Assembly: GCA_025363375.1 (NCBI GenBank)
Contig: JANYDZ010000390.1
Location: 1 to 10,334, forward strand
DNA from: Hyphomicrobiales bacterium
Lineage (GTDB): Bacteria; Pseudomonadota; Alphaproteobacteria; Rhizobiales; Beijerinckiaceae
Reading direction: 5' to 3'
DNA: 10,334 nucleotides
Part shown: positions 1-6,934 of the stretch, piece by piece
Layout of the letters: every line of letters starts with the position of its first letter
Position numbering within the stretch: position 1 is the stretch's first letter
Notes under the pieces: model-generated
What the model saw: the letters and a program-made list of their open reading frames with translations, nothing else
Database searches by the model: none
What the model was told of the DNA's origin: nothing
Position numbers and translations under genes: made by a program

Positions 1-46
1 GCCATGGCGGCGATCATGGTGAGAACCGCTCCCATGCAAATCCGCC

Positions 47-301
47 ATGGCGGTCACCGCCGCCTTCGCCGCGCTGGCGGCGCCCATGTTCCACATGCCC
101 TTCGCGACGGCGCTTGTCGCCTACGCGCCCGGCGGTCAGGACGCCATGATGGTGCTGGCGCTCGGGCTGGGCGTCGATCCCATCTTCGTCAGCGTCAATC
201 ATCTCGCGCGGTATTTTTTCGTCAACCTGAGCTTGCCCTTTGTGCTGGCGTGGTTGAAACGTGTCGACGCCAAGGCCAAACCCGTGGAGGAAACAATATG
301 A
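47..301 (+). CDS. AbrB-family membrane protein, C-terminal fragment (5' end missing or broken)
   Basis: The 84-residue reading frame is a hydrophobic protein tail. It carries the motif APGGQDAMMVLALGLGVDP at about residues 27-45, followed by FVSVNHLARYFFV. This matches the end of AbrB-family (PF05145, 'putative ammonia monooxygenase') membrane proteins, in which a PGG-E/D-M segment precedes a helix with a conserved H-x-x-R. Full members have roughly 350 residues and many helices, so only the last two or three are here. An in-frame TGA at 20-22 stops the frame from continuing to the window edge, and no ribosome binding site precedes the ATG at 47. The gene is therefore probably a frameshifted or rearranged remnant, or affected by a sequence error near the edge. 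The stop codon (299-301) overlaps the ATG of the next gene, so the two were once translationally coupled. Family assignment is fairly secure; intactness is not. Confidence 0.6.
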   Translation: MAVTAAFAALAAPMFHMPFATALVAYAPGGQDAMMVLALGLGVDPIFVSVNHLARYFFVNLSLPFVLAWLKRVDAKAKPVEETI

Positions 302-900
302 TGATTATCCGGACGTCGTTGACCTCGCCTTTCGGCCGCAAGACGCGCATGGCCGCGGCGCATCTGGGCATCACGGTGGACGTGCGGCCGACGAGCGCCA
401 ACGAGCCCGGCTCGACGCTCGCCGACGACAATCCGCTCGGCAAAATGCCGGTGATGATTCTCGACGACGGCCGGCGCGTTTACGACAGCCGCGTCATTCT
501 CGAACAGCTCGACATTCTGGCGGGCGGCGACAAGATTGTCCCCGCCGATCCCAAAGCGCGCATCGACGCGTTGACCTTGCAGGCGCTTGGCGACGGCATC
601 ATGGACGCCGGCATTCTCGTTGTTTACGAGGGCCGCATGCGGCCGGCGGAGGCGCGGCACGCGCCCTGGGTTGAATATCAACGCGCCAAGCTGACGCGCG
701 GGCTCGCTTATGTCGCGCAGCATCAGCCGGACGCGAAGATTGTGACGGTGGGAACCATCGCGCTCGCCTGCGCGCTGGGCTATATCGACTGGCGCAAGCA
801 AAGCGACTGGCGCAACGACCATCCCTCGCTCGTAGGCTGGCTGAACGATTTCCGCGCGGCGACCCATGCCTTCGACGCGACGCTGCCGCCGCGGGAGTGA
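298..900 (+). CDS. Glutathione S-transferase family protein
   Basis: A 200-residue protein of normal GST length. The N-terminal half has the thioredoxin-fold signature. SPFGRKTRMAAAHLG (about residues 10-24) is the SP-x-x-RKvR first-helix motif, NPLGKMPVMILDDG (45-58) carries the cis-proline (Pro51), and YDSRVILEQLD (62-72) has the D-S pair that in the family contacts the gamma-glutamyl part of glutathione. The rest is the helical C-terminal domain, with a D-W-R-x-x-x-x-W-R-N-D-H-P-S-L-x-x-W stretch typical of bacterial GSTs. The start at 298 is chosen because GGAGG lies seven bases upstream and the ATG overlaps the stop of the AbrB-like gene. The reading frame is open further upstream, but that part antiparallels the AbrB frame and looks like noise. 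The substrate is unknown; detoxification or dehalogenation/isomerisation of electrophiles is the usual role. It converges on the large minus-strand cluster and is probably not part of it. Confidence 0.9.
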   Translation: MMIIRTSLTSPFGRKTRMAAAHLGITVDVRPTSANEPGSTLADDNPLGKMPVMILDDGRRVYDSRVILEQLDILAGGDKIVPADPKARIDALTLQALGDGIMDAGILVVYEGRMRPAEARHAPWVEYQRAKLTRGLAYVAQHQPDAKIVTVGTIALACALGYIDWRKQSDWRNDHPSLVGWLNDFRAATHAFDATLPPRE

Positions 901-911
901 AGCGGCGGTTT
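886..911 (+). terminator. Possible weak terminator between convergent genes
   Basis: CCGCCGC (886-892) and GCGGCGG (902-908) form a perfect seven-base-pair GC stem with a nine-base loop, followed by TTT. The structure overlaps the end of the GST gene and lies against the stop of the convergent minus-strand gene at 910. The T-run is short, so rho-independent activity is only plausible. It is the only terminator-like structure at this junction. Confidence 0.3.
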
Positions 912-1935
912 ACCGCAACGTCTCCTGAAAAATCTTCATCCACTTCGGCTGTTCGGCGTCGATTTCCTCCGGCGTGAATATCCGCGCCTTGAAATTCACG
1001 CCGTCGGGTTTAAGGCGCGCCTGACGCGCCGCGACGTTCGGCGAGACCGGGATGTAGTCGGCGTCGCGAAAAATACCCTGGCCTTCGTCCGACATCAGAA
1101 AGTCGATGAGCAATTTGCCGGCGTTGGGGTGCGGCCCTTTGAACAGGCCAAGAATCAGCAGCGCGCCCATGGCGTCTTGCGTCGGCACCCATTCGACGGG
1201 CGCTCCGCGCGTCGAGGAAAACGCCGCGTGGTGCGTGAGCGTCTGCACGCCCACCTGATATTCGCCGGAGATCACCTGATCCATCACCTGGCGCGTGGAC
1301 ACTTGCAGCACCGCCAGTTTCTGTTGCGCCAGTTTTTTCAGATATTCGACGCCTTTTTCCTCGCCCATTTTCGTCACGACGTGGCCGACGAAACCGCCGA
1401 CGCCCGTCGTCGACGAGCTGCCGCTGATGGCCATCTGGCCCTTCCATTTGGGTTCGAGCAAGGCTTCGAGCGTTCTGGGCTCGCCGCCCTTTTTCACGAG
1501 ATCGGTGTTGTAGGAAAACGCTTGCAGATAGAGCGACGCGCCGATCCAGTATCCATCCTTGTCGTAATATTCCTTTGGCAGGGCTTTCGCGGCGTCGGGC
1601 AACCATTTTTCAAGCAGATTCTCGCGCTTGTACGCGCCGATCCCGCTGACGCCGTCGTAGATGTCGGCGAGCACCTTTCCGGCCTTCGCCTCGCTCAGCA
1701 CGCGCAGCAAAATATCCTGCGAATCGTTGCGGATGTAATTGACCTTGACGCCGTATTTTTTCTCGAAAGCCTCAACCGCGGGACGCGCCATCTGATTGAC
1801 GATGAGGGTGGTGTACCAGGTGACGGAGCCCTCTTTCTTCGCCGCGTCTATCAGAGCTTGATCGGCGGCGAGGCCGGGCGCGGCGATGACGAAAGCGCTC
1901 AACAGGCCGACGACGCGGGATGATTGTTGCACCAT
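910..1935 (-). CDS. ABC transporter substrate-binding protein (extracellular solute-binding, AfuA/FbpA-like)
   Basis: A 341-residue secreted binding protein. The N-terminus is a signal peptide with hydrophobic core VVGLLSAFVIAAPGLA and a likely cleavage after residue 23 (GLA|AD). The mature start, A-L-I-D-A-A-K-K-E-G-S-V-T-W-Y-T-T, is characteristic of the iron(III)/spermidine-like solute-binding family. The C-terminal NAGKLLIDFLMSDEGQGIF (about 271-289) is equally typical. Iron-binding members usually have a Tyr-Tyr pair in the second lobe. The corresponding region here reads TLTHHAAFSS (232-241) with two histidines instead, so an organic anion is a more likely ligand than ferric iron; this is inference. 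It is the last gene of the minus-strand cluster, 34 bases after the enolase-superfamily gene, with GGGGAA upstream of the ATG. No ATPase or permease lies next to it in the window. Confidence 0.88.
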   Translation of the reverse strand: MVQQSSRVVGLLSAFVIAAPGLAADQALIDAAKKEGSVTWYTTLIVNQMARPAVEAFEKKYGVKVNYIRNDSQDILLRVLSEAKAGKVLADIYDGVSGIGAYKRENLLEKWLPDAAKALPKEYYDKDGYWIGASLYLQAFSYNTDLVKKGGEPRTLEALLEPKWKGQMAISGSSSTTGVGGFVGHVVTKMGEEKGVEYLKKLAQQKLAVLQVSTRQVMDQVISGEYQVGVQTLTHHAAFSSTRGAPVEWVPTQDAMGALLILGLFKGPHPNAGKLLIDFLMSDEGQGIFRDADYIPVSPNVAARQARLKPDGVNFKARIFTPEEIDAEQPKWMKIFQETLR

Positions 1936-1969
1936 GTTCGTTCCCCAATTTGCTTTCGCGGACGATCAA

Positions 1970-3109
1970 TCACGCCTCTTTGACGCGGTATTTTTCTATC
2001 CTGTCCATGTCGAGCGTCAGTCCAAGGCCCGGGCCGGTCGGGACGACGACGCCGCCCTCCTCCGGCCAGAGATTCTCGTTCACCACGTCGTCGCGCAAGG
2101 GATTCGTCGCGATGTCGTATTCAAGCAGCGTCGGGAAAGGCACGTTCTCGGTGTGGGGCGTCGTCGGCGTGGAGACGAGGAAATGGATGCCCGCGGCCAG
2201 GCCAAAGGCGCCGCCCCAGACGGCGGGCGCGACGCGCAGATTGTGCAGATGCGCCAGCGTCGCGATTTTGCGCGCTTCCACAAGGCCGCCGCAGCGGCCG
2301 ATGGCCGGCTGCACCACATCGACGCCGCGCGCTTCGATCAGGTTGCTGAATTCCTCGAGACTGGAAAGGCCTTCGCCCGTCGCTATGGGAATTGGCGAGC
2401 GGGCGCGCAGTTCCGTGTGCCCTTTGAGATCGCCGTGCGGAAGCGGCTCCTCGACCCACTGGATGTTGTAGGGCTCGATGAGCCTGAGGCTCTGCAGCAT
2501 GATGTCCACGGTGTAATTGCCGTTGACGTCGACCATCAAGCGCATATCGTCGCCGAGCATTTCGCGCGCGGTCCGCACGCGTGCGAGGTCCGATTGCGGT
2601 CCCTGGCCGATCTTGATCTTGACCCCTTCGAAACGCTTTTTATCGACTTTGGCGAGTTGCGACTCCAGCGTGATCTTCGCGCCGCGCGTGACATAGCCCG
2701 TCGTCGCGTAGCACGGAATTTTATCGGCGCGTTTGCCGCCGATGAGATCGTGGACGCACACGCCGAGCGTTTTGCCGATGGCGTCGTAGACGGCGACGTT
2801 GATGCCGCTGAGCGTCGAACAATTGTGTCCGAAGCCAAAGTGATAGAGCCGGTCGCGGCAATAGGCGGCGGCGATGTCGAAGTCGTAGAGGCTGCGCCCG
2901 ACGAAGAAGGATTTGAGCAGTCCCAGATAGGCCTTGATCGGTTGCACGGGGCCGAGGCCTTCGCCGTAGCCAATCACGCCTTCGTCGGTGGTCAGCTTGA
3001 ACAAGGCCGAAGATCGTTTGAAATTGAGCCCGCGCGAAGTGCCGTAGGCCAATTCCGGATCGATGGAGAATTCCAGGCAGATGATGTCGATGTCGGCGAT
3101 TTTCGGCAT
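1970..3109 (-). CDS. Enolase-superfamily enzyme, mandelate racemase / muconate lactonizing enzyme family
   Basis: A 379-residue protein with an alpha+beta capping domain followed by a modified TIM barrel. Visible active-site landmarks follow mandelate racemase spacing: K164-I-K166, metal ligands D194 (MVDVNGN), E220 (WVEEP) and E246 (ATGEG). The enzyme should bind Mg2+ and abstract a proton alpha to a carboxylate to give an enediolate. Residue 269 (QPAIGRCGG) is Ala, where mandelate racemases have Asp and muconate-lactonizing enzymes have Lys. Residue 296 (APAVWGG) is Ala, where the mandelate racemase group has His. So only the K166 face keeps an obvious base, which argues against a two-base racemase and fits a one-base dehydratase, isomerase or cycloisomerase. 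The start is supported by GAGGAG overlapping the TGA of the preceding gene, nine bases away, implying coupled translation. The substrate is unknown, presumably a carboxylate. Confidence 0.9.
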   Translation of the reverse strand: MPKIADIDIICLEFSIDPELAYGTSRGLNFKRSSALFKLTTDEGVIGYGEGLGPVQPIKAYLGLLKSFFVGRSLYDFDIAAAYCRDRLYHFGFGHNCSTLSGINVAVYDAIGKTLGVCVHDLIGGKRADKIPCYATTGYVTRGAKITLESQLAKVDKKRFEGVKIKIGQGPQSDLARVRTAREMLGDDMRLMVDVNGNYTVDIMLQSLRLIEPYNIQWVEEPLPHGDLKGHTELRARSPIPIATGEGLSSLEEFSNLIEARGVDVVQPAIGRCGGLVEARKIATLAHLHNLRVAPAVWGGAFGLAAGIHFLVSTPTTPHTENVPFPTLLEYDIATNPLRDDVVNENLWPEEGGVVVPTGPGLGLTLDMDRIEKYRVKEA

Positions 3110-3118
3110 AATGGCTCC

Positions 3119-4351
3119 TCACACGCCAGGCATGGGCAGGTCTGAATCGTAGTCGGGATGCATCGCCGTCTGGTGGCTCAGCATGATTTCGCGTCGTTCT
3201 CTGGCGGATTGCATCATGGCGAGGCAGACTTCCAATGTCGCCATGCCCCAGCGCCCGTCGTGCCAGAGCGGTTTGCCGTTCACGACGGCGTCGTAGAGTT
3301 CTTCGAGTTCCGCGCGGCGTTGGACAACGCCGGTCTCGTCGCCGCGCTCGATTTCAACGTCCTGTTTGCCCTGATCGCTGTGGACGTAGATTCCGCATTT
3401 CGACTGGCGCAAATCGGCGCTGTCGAGGCTGGCGACGGCAAAGCCCATGTCTTCGGGCGTCCAGACGGCCTGCGCGTTGCCGGCAAAATATTCCTTCTCG
3501 CGGCTGCCGCCGATGCGGATTTGCTGCTTCTCCGCGGTCTCGTCGCGGGTGCCGGCGCGCAGGGCCGCGCGAATGTCGGCGCGCTGCCGCGCCGTGTAAA
3601 CCTGCTTGTCCTCGCCCCAGGGCACGAGTTCGCCGCCGATGAAATAACCGTAGCCGTTATGGACAATCGTGGCGGGCAAGCCGCTCTCGAATTCCATGAA
3701 GGCGGAATAATAGCCGGGGATGGGGCGTTCCTTCATCCAGTCCCCGGTTTGCGCGCGCACGCTTCGCAACATGCCGCCGCCGAGCAGGCGCACCGTGTCG
3801 ATCTGGTGTGGACCTTGCCGATAGGGAACGCCGCCGCCCTGATTGACATCGAGTTCGTCGGCGGTGCGCGGCCTCAGCATCCAGTCGGAATAGGACCAGA
3901 TGTTGAGCGCGCGCAACCCGCCAAATCTGCCCGAAGCGATGATCTTGCGCATGACGCGGATCGGACGAATGAAAGCCCGCGTGTGTCCAGCGAGCAGATG
4001 CACGCGGTTTTTCTCCGCGGCTTCGACCATGGCGGCGGCTTCCGCGAGCGATATCGCCATGGGCTTTTCGACGACGACATGCTTGCCGGCGTTGGCCGCC
4101 ATGATCGCGTGCGGCGCGTGAAAGCGGTTCGGGCTGGAGATCCAGACGGCCTCGACGTTCTTGTCGTCGCAGAGATCTTGCGCGGAGAGATAGGTTTTCG
4201 CCCGGGGATAACGGCCCTTGAACCGGTCGAGCGTGGTTTGCGCCACATCCGCGCCGGCGACAAGATCGACGCATTCCATCGCGTCCATGGCGGGCAGGAT
4301 TTCCGCGCCGCCAACGCCGATGCCGATCATGCCGATTCTGAGCTTGCGCAC
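3119..4351 (-). CDS. Gfo/Idh/MocA-family oxidoreductase, resembling phthalate cis-dihydrodiol dehydrogenases
   Basis: A 410-residue NAD(P)-dependent dehydrogenase. The Rossmann fold opens with IGMIGIGVGG (residues 6-15), the G-x-G-x-x-G nucleotide-binding loop. VVEKP (93-97) is the family EKP motif with the conserved Lys96, and QGPHQIDTVRLLGG (179-192) carries the conserved His182 and Asp185 of the catalytic region. The tail is longer than in simple sugar dehydrogenases. The overall length and the GGGVPYRQGPHQID block recall the proteins annotated as phthalate 4,5-cis-dihydrodiol dehydrogenase (Pht4-like). That identity is from memory of the family and untested. I chose the GTG at 4349-4351: GAGG sits six bases upstream, it starts right before the Rossmann strand, and it avoids overlap with the CMD gene. 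An ATG 29 codons further upstream would add an unrelated Arg/Ala-rich stretch. It likely oxidises a cyclic diol or alcohol intermediate of the cluster's pathway. Confidence 0.88.
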   Translation of the reverse strand: MRKLRIGMIGIGVGGAEILPAMDAMECVDLVAGADVAQTTLDRFKGRYPRAKTYLSAQDLCDDKNVEAVWISSPNRFHAPHAIMAANAGKHVVVEKPMAISLAEAAAMVEAAEKNRVHLLAGHTRAFIRPIRVMRKIIASGRFGGLRALNIWSYSDWMLRPRTADELDVNQGGGVPYRQGPHQIDTVRLLGGGMLRSVRAQTGDWMKERPIPGYYSAFMEFESGLPATIVHNGYGYFIGGELVPWGEDKQVYTARQRADIRAALRAGTRDETAEKQQIRIGGSREKEYFAGNAQAVWTPEDMGFAVASLDSADLRQSKCGIYVHSDQGKQDVEIERGDETGVVQRRAELEELYDAVVNGKPLWHDGRWGMATLEVCLAMMQSARERREIMLSHQTAMHPDYDSDLPMPGV

Positions 4352-4357
4352 GGCGGA

Positions 4358-4361
4358 CCTC
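4358..4361 (-). promoter_or_regulatory. Ribosome binding site deciding the GTG start of the Gfo/Idh/MocA gene
   Basis: GAGG on the minus strand, six bases before the GTG at 4349-4351. It overlaps the TGA stop (4360-4362) of the upstream CMD-family gene. A TTG at 4361-4363 also overlaps that stop but has no ribosome binding site, so the GTG is preferred. Confidence 0.5.
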
Positions 4362-4920
4362 AAGCCAACGTCGGCAGCGGCGTTGCGTCCGGCGGCAACG
4401 GGTGACGGTCGATGTTCAGAATGAACGCCACGGTGCAATAATGGCCGACGAGATAGATGAGATCAAGCACGCCGCGCTCGCCGAACCTGTTTTTCATGCG
4501 CGCGAAAGCGGCGTCGTCGACGCCGTGCCGCCGCAGCGTTTGCGTGACGAAGTCGAAAACGATGGACTGGTCGTCGTCCATCGTCGCGGGGCGTTCGCCG
4601 GCCGCGATGGCGTCGCAGAGGACGGGCGCGAGCCCTTCCTTCTCGCCGATCATGCGGTGCGCGTACCATTCGTACTGCGCGGTCCAGTGGCGCGCGGTGA
4701 GGAGAATCGCCATTTCCTTGAGTTTGTTCGGCAGGGAATTGCGATAACGCACGTAGCCGCCGAGTTGTTCGGAGAGCGAGCACAGTTCCGGGTTGCGCAG
4801 CAGCGCGTTGTAGGGACCGCGCACGCCCGCGCGGGGACCCGACGCGATCCTGTCGTAGAGCGCGGTTTGCTCCGCCGACATTTCTGCGCGGGGAATGGCG
4901 GGAAAGCGAACGTCGGCCAT
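4360..4920 (-). CDS. Carboxymuconolactone decarboxylase (CMD/AhpD-like) family protein
   Basis: A 186-residue, mostly helical protein. The core signature is LKEMAILLTARHWTAQYEWYAH (about residues 67-88), the CMD-family segment with a conserved Glu (E84) and His (H88) separated by three residues. Upstream, GPYNALLRNPELCSLSEQLGGYVRY is the usual helix pair preceding it, and the C-terminal ERGVLDLIYLVGHYCTVAFILN is the closing helix of the fold. AhpD peroxidases carry a C-x-x-C pair next to the His; this protein does not, so it is not a thiol peroxidase. Gamma-carboxymuconolactone decarboxylases are shorter, about 130 residues. Larger CMD-like proteins like this one are common in aromatic degradation clusters with unknown reactions. 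AGGAG stands eight bases before the ATG. The Gfo/Idh/MocA gene starts eight bases after its stop, so the two are very probably co-translated. Confidence 0.85.
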   Translation of the reverse strand: MADVRFPAIPRAEMSAEQTALYDRIASGPRAGVRGPYNALLRNPELCSLSEQLGGYVRYRNSLPNKLKEMAILLTARHWTAQYEWYAHRMIGEKEGLAPVLCDAIAAGERPATMDDDQSIVFDFVTQTLRRHGVDDAAFARMKNRFGERGVLDLIYLVGHYCTVAFILNIDRHPLPPDATPLPTLA

Positions 4921-4983
4921 GTGGTTTCTCCTGTGCGGCGCATCGGCGCCGGCGCGTGTTCGCGCTTGCCGCGCTTCACGGAA

Positions 4984-5769
4984 TCATGACTGAGCCTTCA
5001 ACTCAAATCCCTTGTCGATCGCCGCGCAGAACGCCTGCGGATCGTCGATCATCGGGAAATGCCCGCAGTCATCCAAGACCACCTGCGGCGCCCCTGGCAG
5101 CTTCTCGGCCATGACCGCTTTCGTCGCAACCGCCGGCCCCTTCGAACCATAGATCACCATCGCGGGCGCGCTCAGCGTGCGCAAATCGCTCTCGACATCG
5201 TGCAGGCGCATGGCCCACATGGCGTTGAGGCAATTCTTCGCGCCCGCCTTGTTGCGGTCGATGTTCCAACGTTCGAGGAATTCGGCCGTCGTCTTGCCGG
5301 GGCGCAGGCGCGGTCCGACGATTTCCATGGTTTGCGGCGTGTTGGTCCACATTTTTTCGGTGCGCGCCCAGCCTTCGCTCCACACTTTCTCGTTGCGAAC
5401 GGGATATTCGACGATGAAGACGCGTTCCATGCGGGCGGCGTGGCGCGCGCCGAGCGCGATCGCGATGGAGCCGCCGACCGAAGAGCCGGCGACGCTGGCC
5501 TTTGCGACGCCGAGCGCATCCATCAGCGCGACAATTGAATCGGCGTAATCATGGGCGGAATAAAAGCGCGGCGGGTTGTCGGAATCGCCTTGTCCCGGCA
5601 TGTCCCAGGCGATGACGCGGTATTTTTCCGCGAGTTGGTCGACGACGAATTCGTATTCGTGGGCGGACGCGCCGTTGGAATGCATGAGCATCAACACGGG
5701 ACCGGAGCCGGCCTCGAGATAATGAATGCGGCCCATATGGGTGAAGGCGAATTTGTCCATGGCGCGCAT
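4984..5769 (-). CDS. Alpha/beta hydrolase fold protein
   Basis: A 261-residue hydrolase of the esterase / C-C-bond hydrolase / lactonase type. HSNGASAHEYE (residues 30-40) is the oxyanion-hole loop, WDMPGQGDSD (55-64) is the family's DxxGxGxS-like strand, and G95-S-S97-V-G99 is the nucleophile elbow with Ser97. DCGHFPMIDDPQAF (234-247) provides the catalytic His237. The usual aspartate after strand 7 (G-x-x-D) is replaced: the sequence reads MVIYGSKGPAV (204-214) with Gly211 in that place, so the acid must come from elsewhere or activity is altered. The start is set at 5767-5769, where GGGAGG lies four bases upstream. An open frame extends 22 codons further but overlaps the stop of the flavin monooxygenase gene. 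Its meta-cleavage-like or enol-lactone substrate would fit a ring-degradation pathway, but this is inference. Confidence 0.88.
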   Translation of the reverse strand: MRAMDKFAFTHMGRIHYLEAGSGPVLMLMHSNGASAHEYEFVVDQLAEKYRVIAWDMPGQGDSDNPPRFYSAHDYADSIVALMDALGVAKASVAGSSVGGSIAIALGARHAARMERVFIVEYPVRNEKVWSEGWARTEKMWTNTPQTMEIVGPRLRPGKTTAEFLERWNIDRNKAGAKNCLNAMWAMRLHDVESDLRTLSAPAMVIYGSKGPAVATKAVMAEKLPGAPQVVLDDCGHFPMIDDPQAFCAAIDKGFELKAQS

Positions 5770-5803
5770 GTGTCCTCCCTTGCGTTCTTTGACGCGCGTG
5801 AAA

Positions 5804-6853
5804 TTATTCGGCGGCGGCCCGCGCCGCGCCGGCATCGGGATCGAGATGGCGGATTTTCGGCGCCACCTCGTCCATGAAAAGCTTCATCGAGCGCGCCAGC
5901 TTTTCCGGCGTCGCGTAATCGCGGCCCGCGTGGAAGTTCATGACGCCGAATCCGCCTGAAGCCTCGAAATGATGTTCGACGCGTTTACGCACAGTTTCTG
6001 GGCCGCCGATGAAGAGATTGCCGGTGTCGACGAGATAATCGTAGGTGATGTCCCGCAACGAGCCGCCGGGGGGAATGCGCTCGACCTGGTGGTGCGGCGT
6101 ATTCTCGATTTCCCATTTTATGGTGGCTTCATAGGACTCGCGCATATCTTCGCGCGCCTGTTTGTCGTTCTCGGCGACATAGATCACGCGGGTCGAGCGG
6201 ATCATTTTGCGCGAGGGATTGTGGCCGGCCGCGATCTGCGCGGCGACAAGCGTGTCGCCAAAGAGCTTCAAACGCGCCAGGGGAATGAAATCGCCTGTGA
6301 GCACGATGAGGTTGAGCGCGCCGGCCAGTTGCACGGAACCCAGCGTGTTGATGCAGGCGATCGCCATGGGCGGATGCGGCTTTTGCACGGGCGGGCATTG
6401 CAGGATCATCTGCTTGCCGGTCCAGTAGGGGCCGTCGTAATCGACGGGACCATCGGAATTCCACAGTTTCAGAATGAGGCGCGCGGAAGCTTCCACCATG
6501 GCGCGCGTGTCCGCGGGGTCGCGCCCGCGCCACTCCATTTGCCGCGCGTGAAAGCCGTGGCCGATGCCGAGCATGTAACGGCCATGGGTGATCTGATCGG
6601 CGGCGTTGGCTTCGAGCGCGATTTGCAGGGGGTGATAATAGCCGAGCGGGCGCACGCCGGCGCCGAGGCGGATGCGGCTCGTCTGCGCGGCCGCCTTGGA
6701 TATGATGAGTTCGGCGGGCGTCTGGTGCTCGCTGATCCAGGCTTCCTGAAAGCCGAGTTTGTCGGCGGCGACGATCTCGAAAATATCGCGGTCCCAAGCT
6801 TCGCCGAGGCTGCGGTCGGGTCGGCGATTGTTCGAAAAAAGACCGAATTCCAT
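5804..6853 (-). CDS. LLM-class flavin-dependent monooxygenase (luciferase-like)
   Basis: A 349-residue TIM-barrel flavoprotein of the bacterial luciferase superfamily. It starts with MEFGLFSNNRRPDR. The hallmarks follow: GFQEAWISEHQT (residues 34-45; the E-H pair of the LuxA family, normally E-H-H), SRIRLGAGVRPLGYYHPLQIALEANAAD (about 59-86), and GRYMLGIGHGFHARQMEWRG (91-110), the G-R-x-x-x-G-x-G-x-G flavin/substrate loop. The C-terminal GGPETVRKRVEHHFEASGG (about 288-306) is also typical. Members use reduced FMN supplied by a separate reductase to oxygenate or oxidatively cleave substrates; some are F420 or FMN dehydrogenases. No flavin reductase is seen in the window. GGGAG lies six bases before the ATG. 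It is the only evident oxygenase of the cluster and so the best candidate for the step that activates the substrate. Confidence 0.9.
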   Translation of the reverse strand: MEFGLFSNNRRPDRSLGEAWDRDIFEIVAADKLGFQEAWISEHQTPAELIISKAAAQTSRIRLGAGVRPLGYYHPLQIALEANAADQITHGRYMLGIGHGFHARQMEWRGRDPADTRAMVEASARLILKLWNSDGPVDYDGPYWTGKQMILQCPPVQKPHPPMAIACINTLGSVQLAGALNLIVLTGDFIPLARLKLFGDTLVAAQIAAGHNPSRKMIRSTRVIYVAENDKQAREDMRESYEATIKWEIENTPHHQVERIPPGGSLRDITYDYLVDTGNLFIGGPETVRKRVEHHFEASGGFGVMNFHAGRDYATPEKLARSMKLFMDEVAPKIRHLDPDAGAARAAAE

Positions 6854-6865
6854 GTCGTACTCCCG

Positions 6866-6880
6866 GCGGCGGGCCGCCGC
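6866..6880 (-). promoter_or_regulatory. GC-rich hairpin just before the monooxygenase ribosome binding site
   Basis: GCGGCGG-G-CCGCCGC is a 15-base near-perfect palindrome that can fold as a five-pair stem with a five-base loop. It lies directly next to the GGGAG of the monooxygenase gene, where it could influence translation initiation or mark an mRNA processing or stabilisation site. Chance occurrence in GC-rich DNA is a real alternative. Confidence 0.25.
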
Positions 6881-6898
6881 GAAAATAAACTTTGACGC

Positions 6899-6927
6899 AC
6901 TTTAGCGGGCGCGCGGCGCGGATGCAA
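6899..6927 (-). promoter_or_regulatory. Possible internal promoter upstream of the monooxygenase gene
   Basis: On the minus strand, TTGCAT (6922-6927) and TAAAGT (6899-6904) are separated by 17 bases, the preferred sigma-70 spacing. The hexamers match the consensus at three and four of six positions. They fall in the 81-base gap between the thioesterase and monooxygenase genes, the largest gap inside the cluster, which would let the downstream six genes be transcribed separately. Confidence 0.25.
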
Positions 6928-6934
6928 AACGCGG

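Noticed and set aside
4..297. N-terminal extension of the GST reading frame
   Set aside because: It antiparallels no known domain, lies in a different frame over the AbrB-like tail, and a good ribosome binding site marks the start at 298.
1886..3145. Long plus-strand open frame (419 codons) opposite the enolase-superfamily gene
   Set aside because: It mirrors the minus-strand gene, has no family motifs and is Arg/Asp/His-rich, as expected for antisense frames in GC-rich DNA. The minus strand shows clear active-site motifs.
3158..4405. Long plus-strand open frame opposite the Gfo/Idh/MocA gene
   Set aside because: Antisense shadow; the minus-strand frame has the Rossmann, EKP and HQID motifs.
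4352..4438. 29-codon upstream extension of the Gfo/Idh/MocA gene to the ATG at 4436-4438
   Set aside because: It would overlap the CMD gene by 79 bases and adds low-complexity sequence before the Rossmann strand; the GTG with GAGG fits better.
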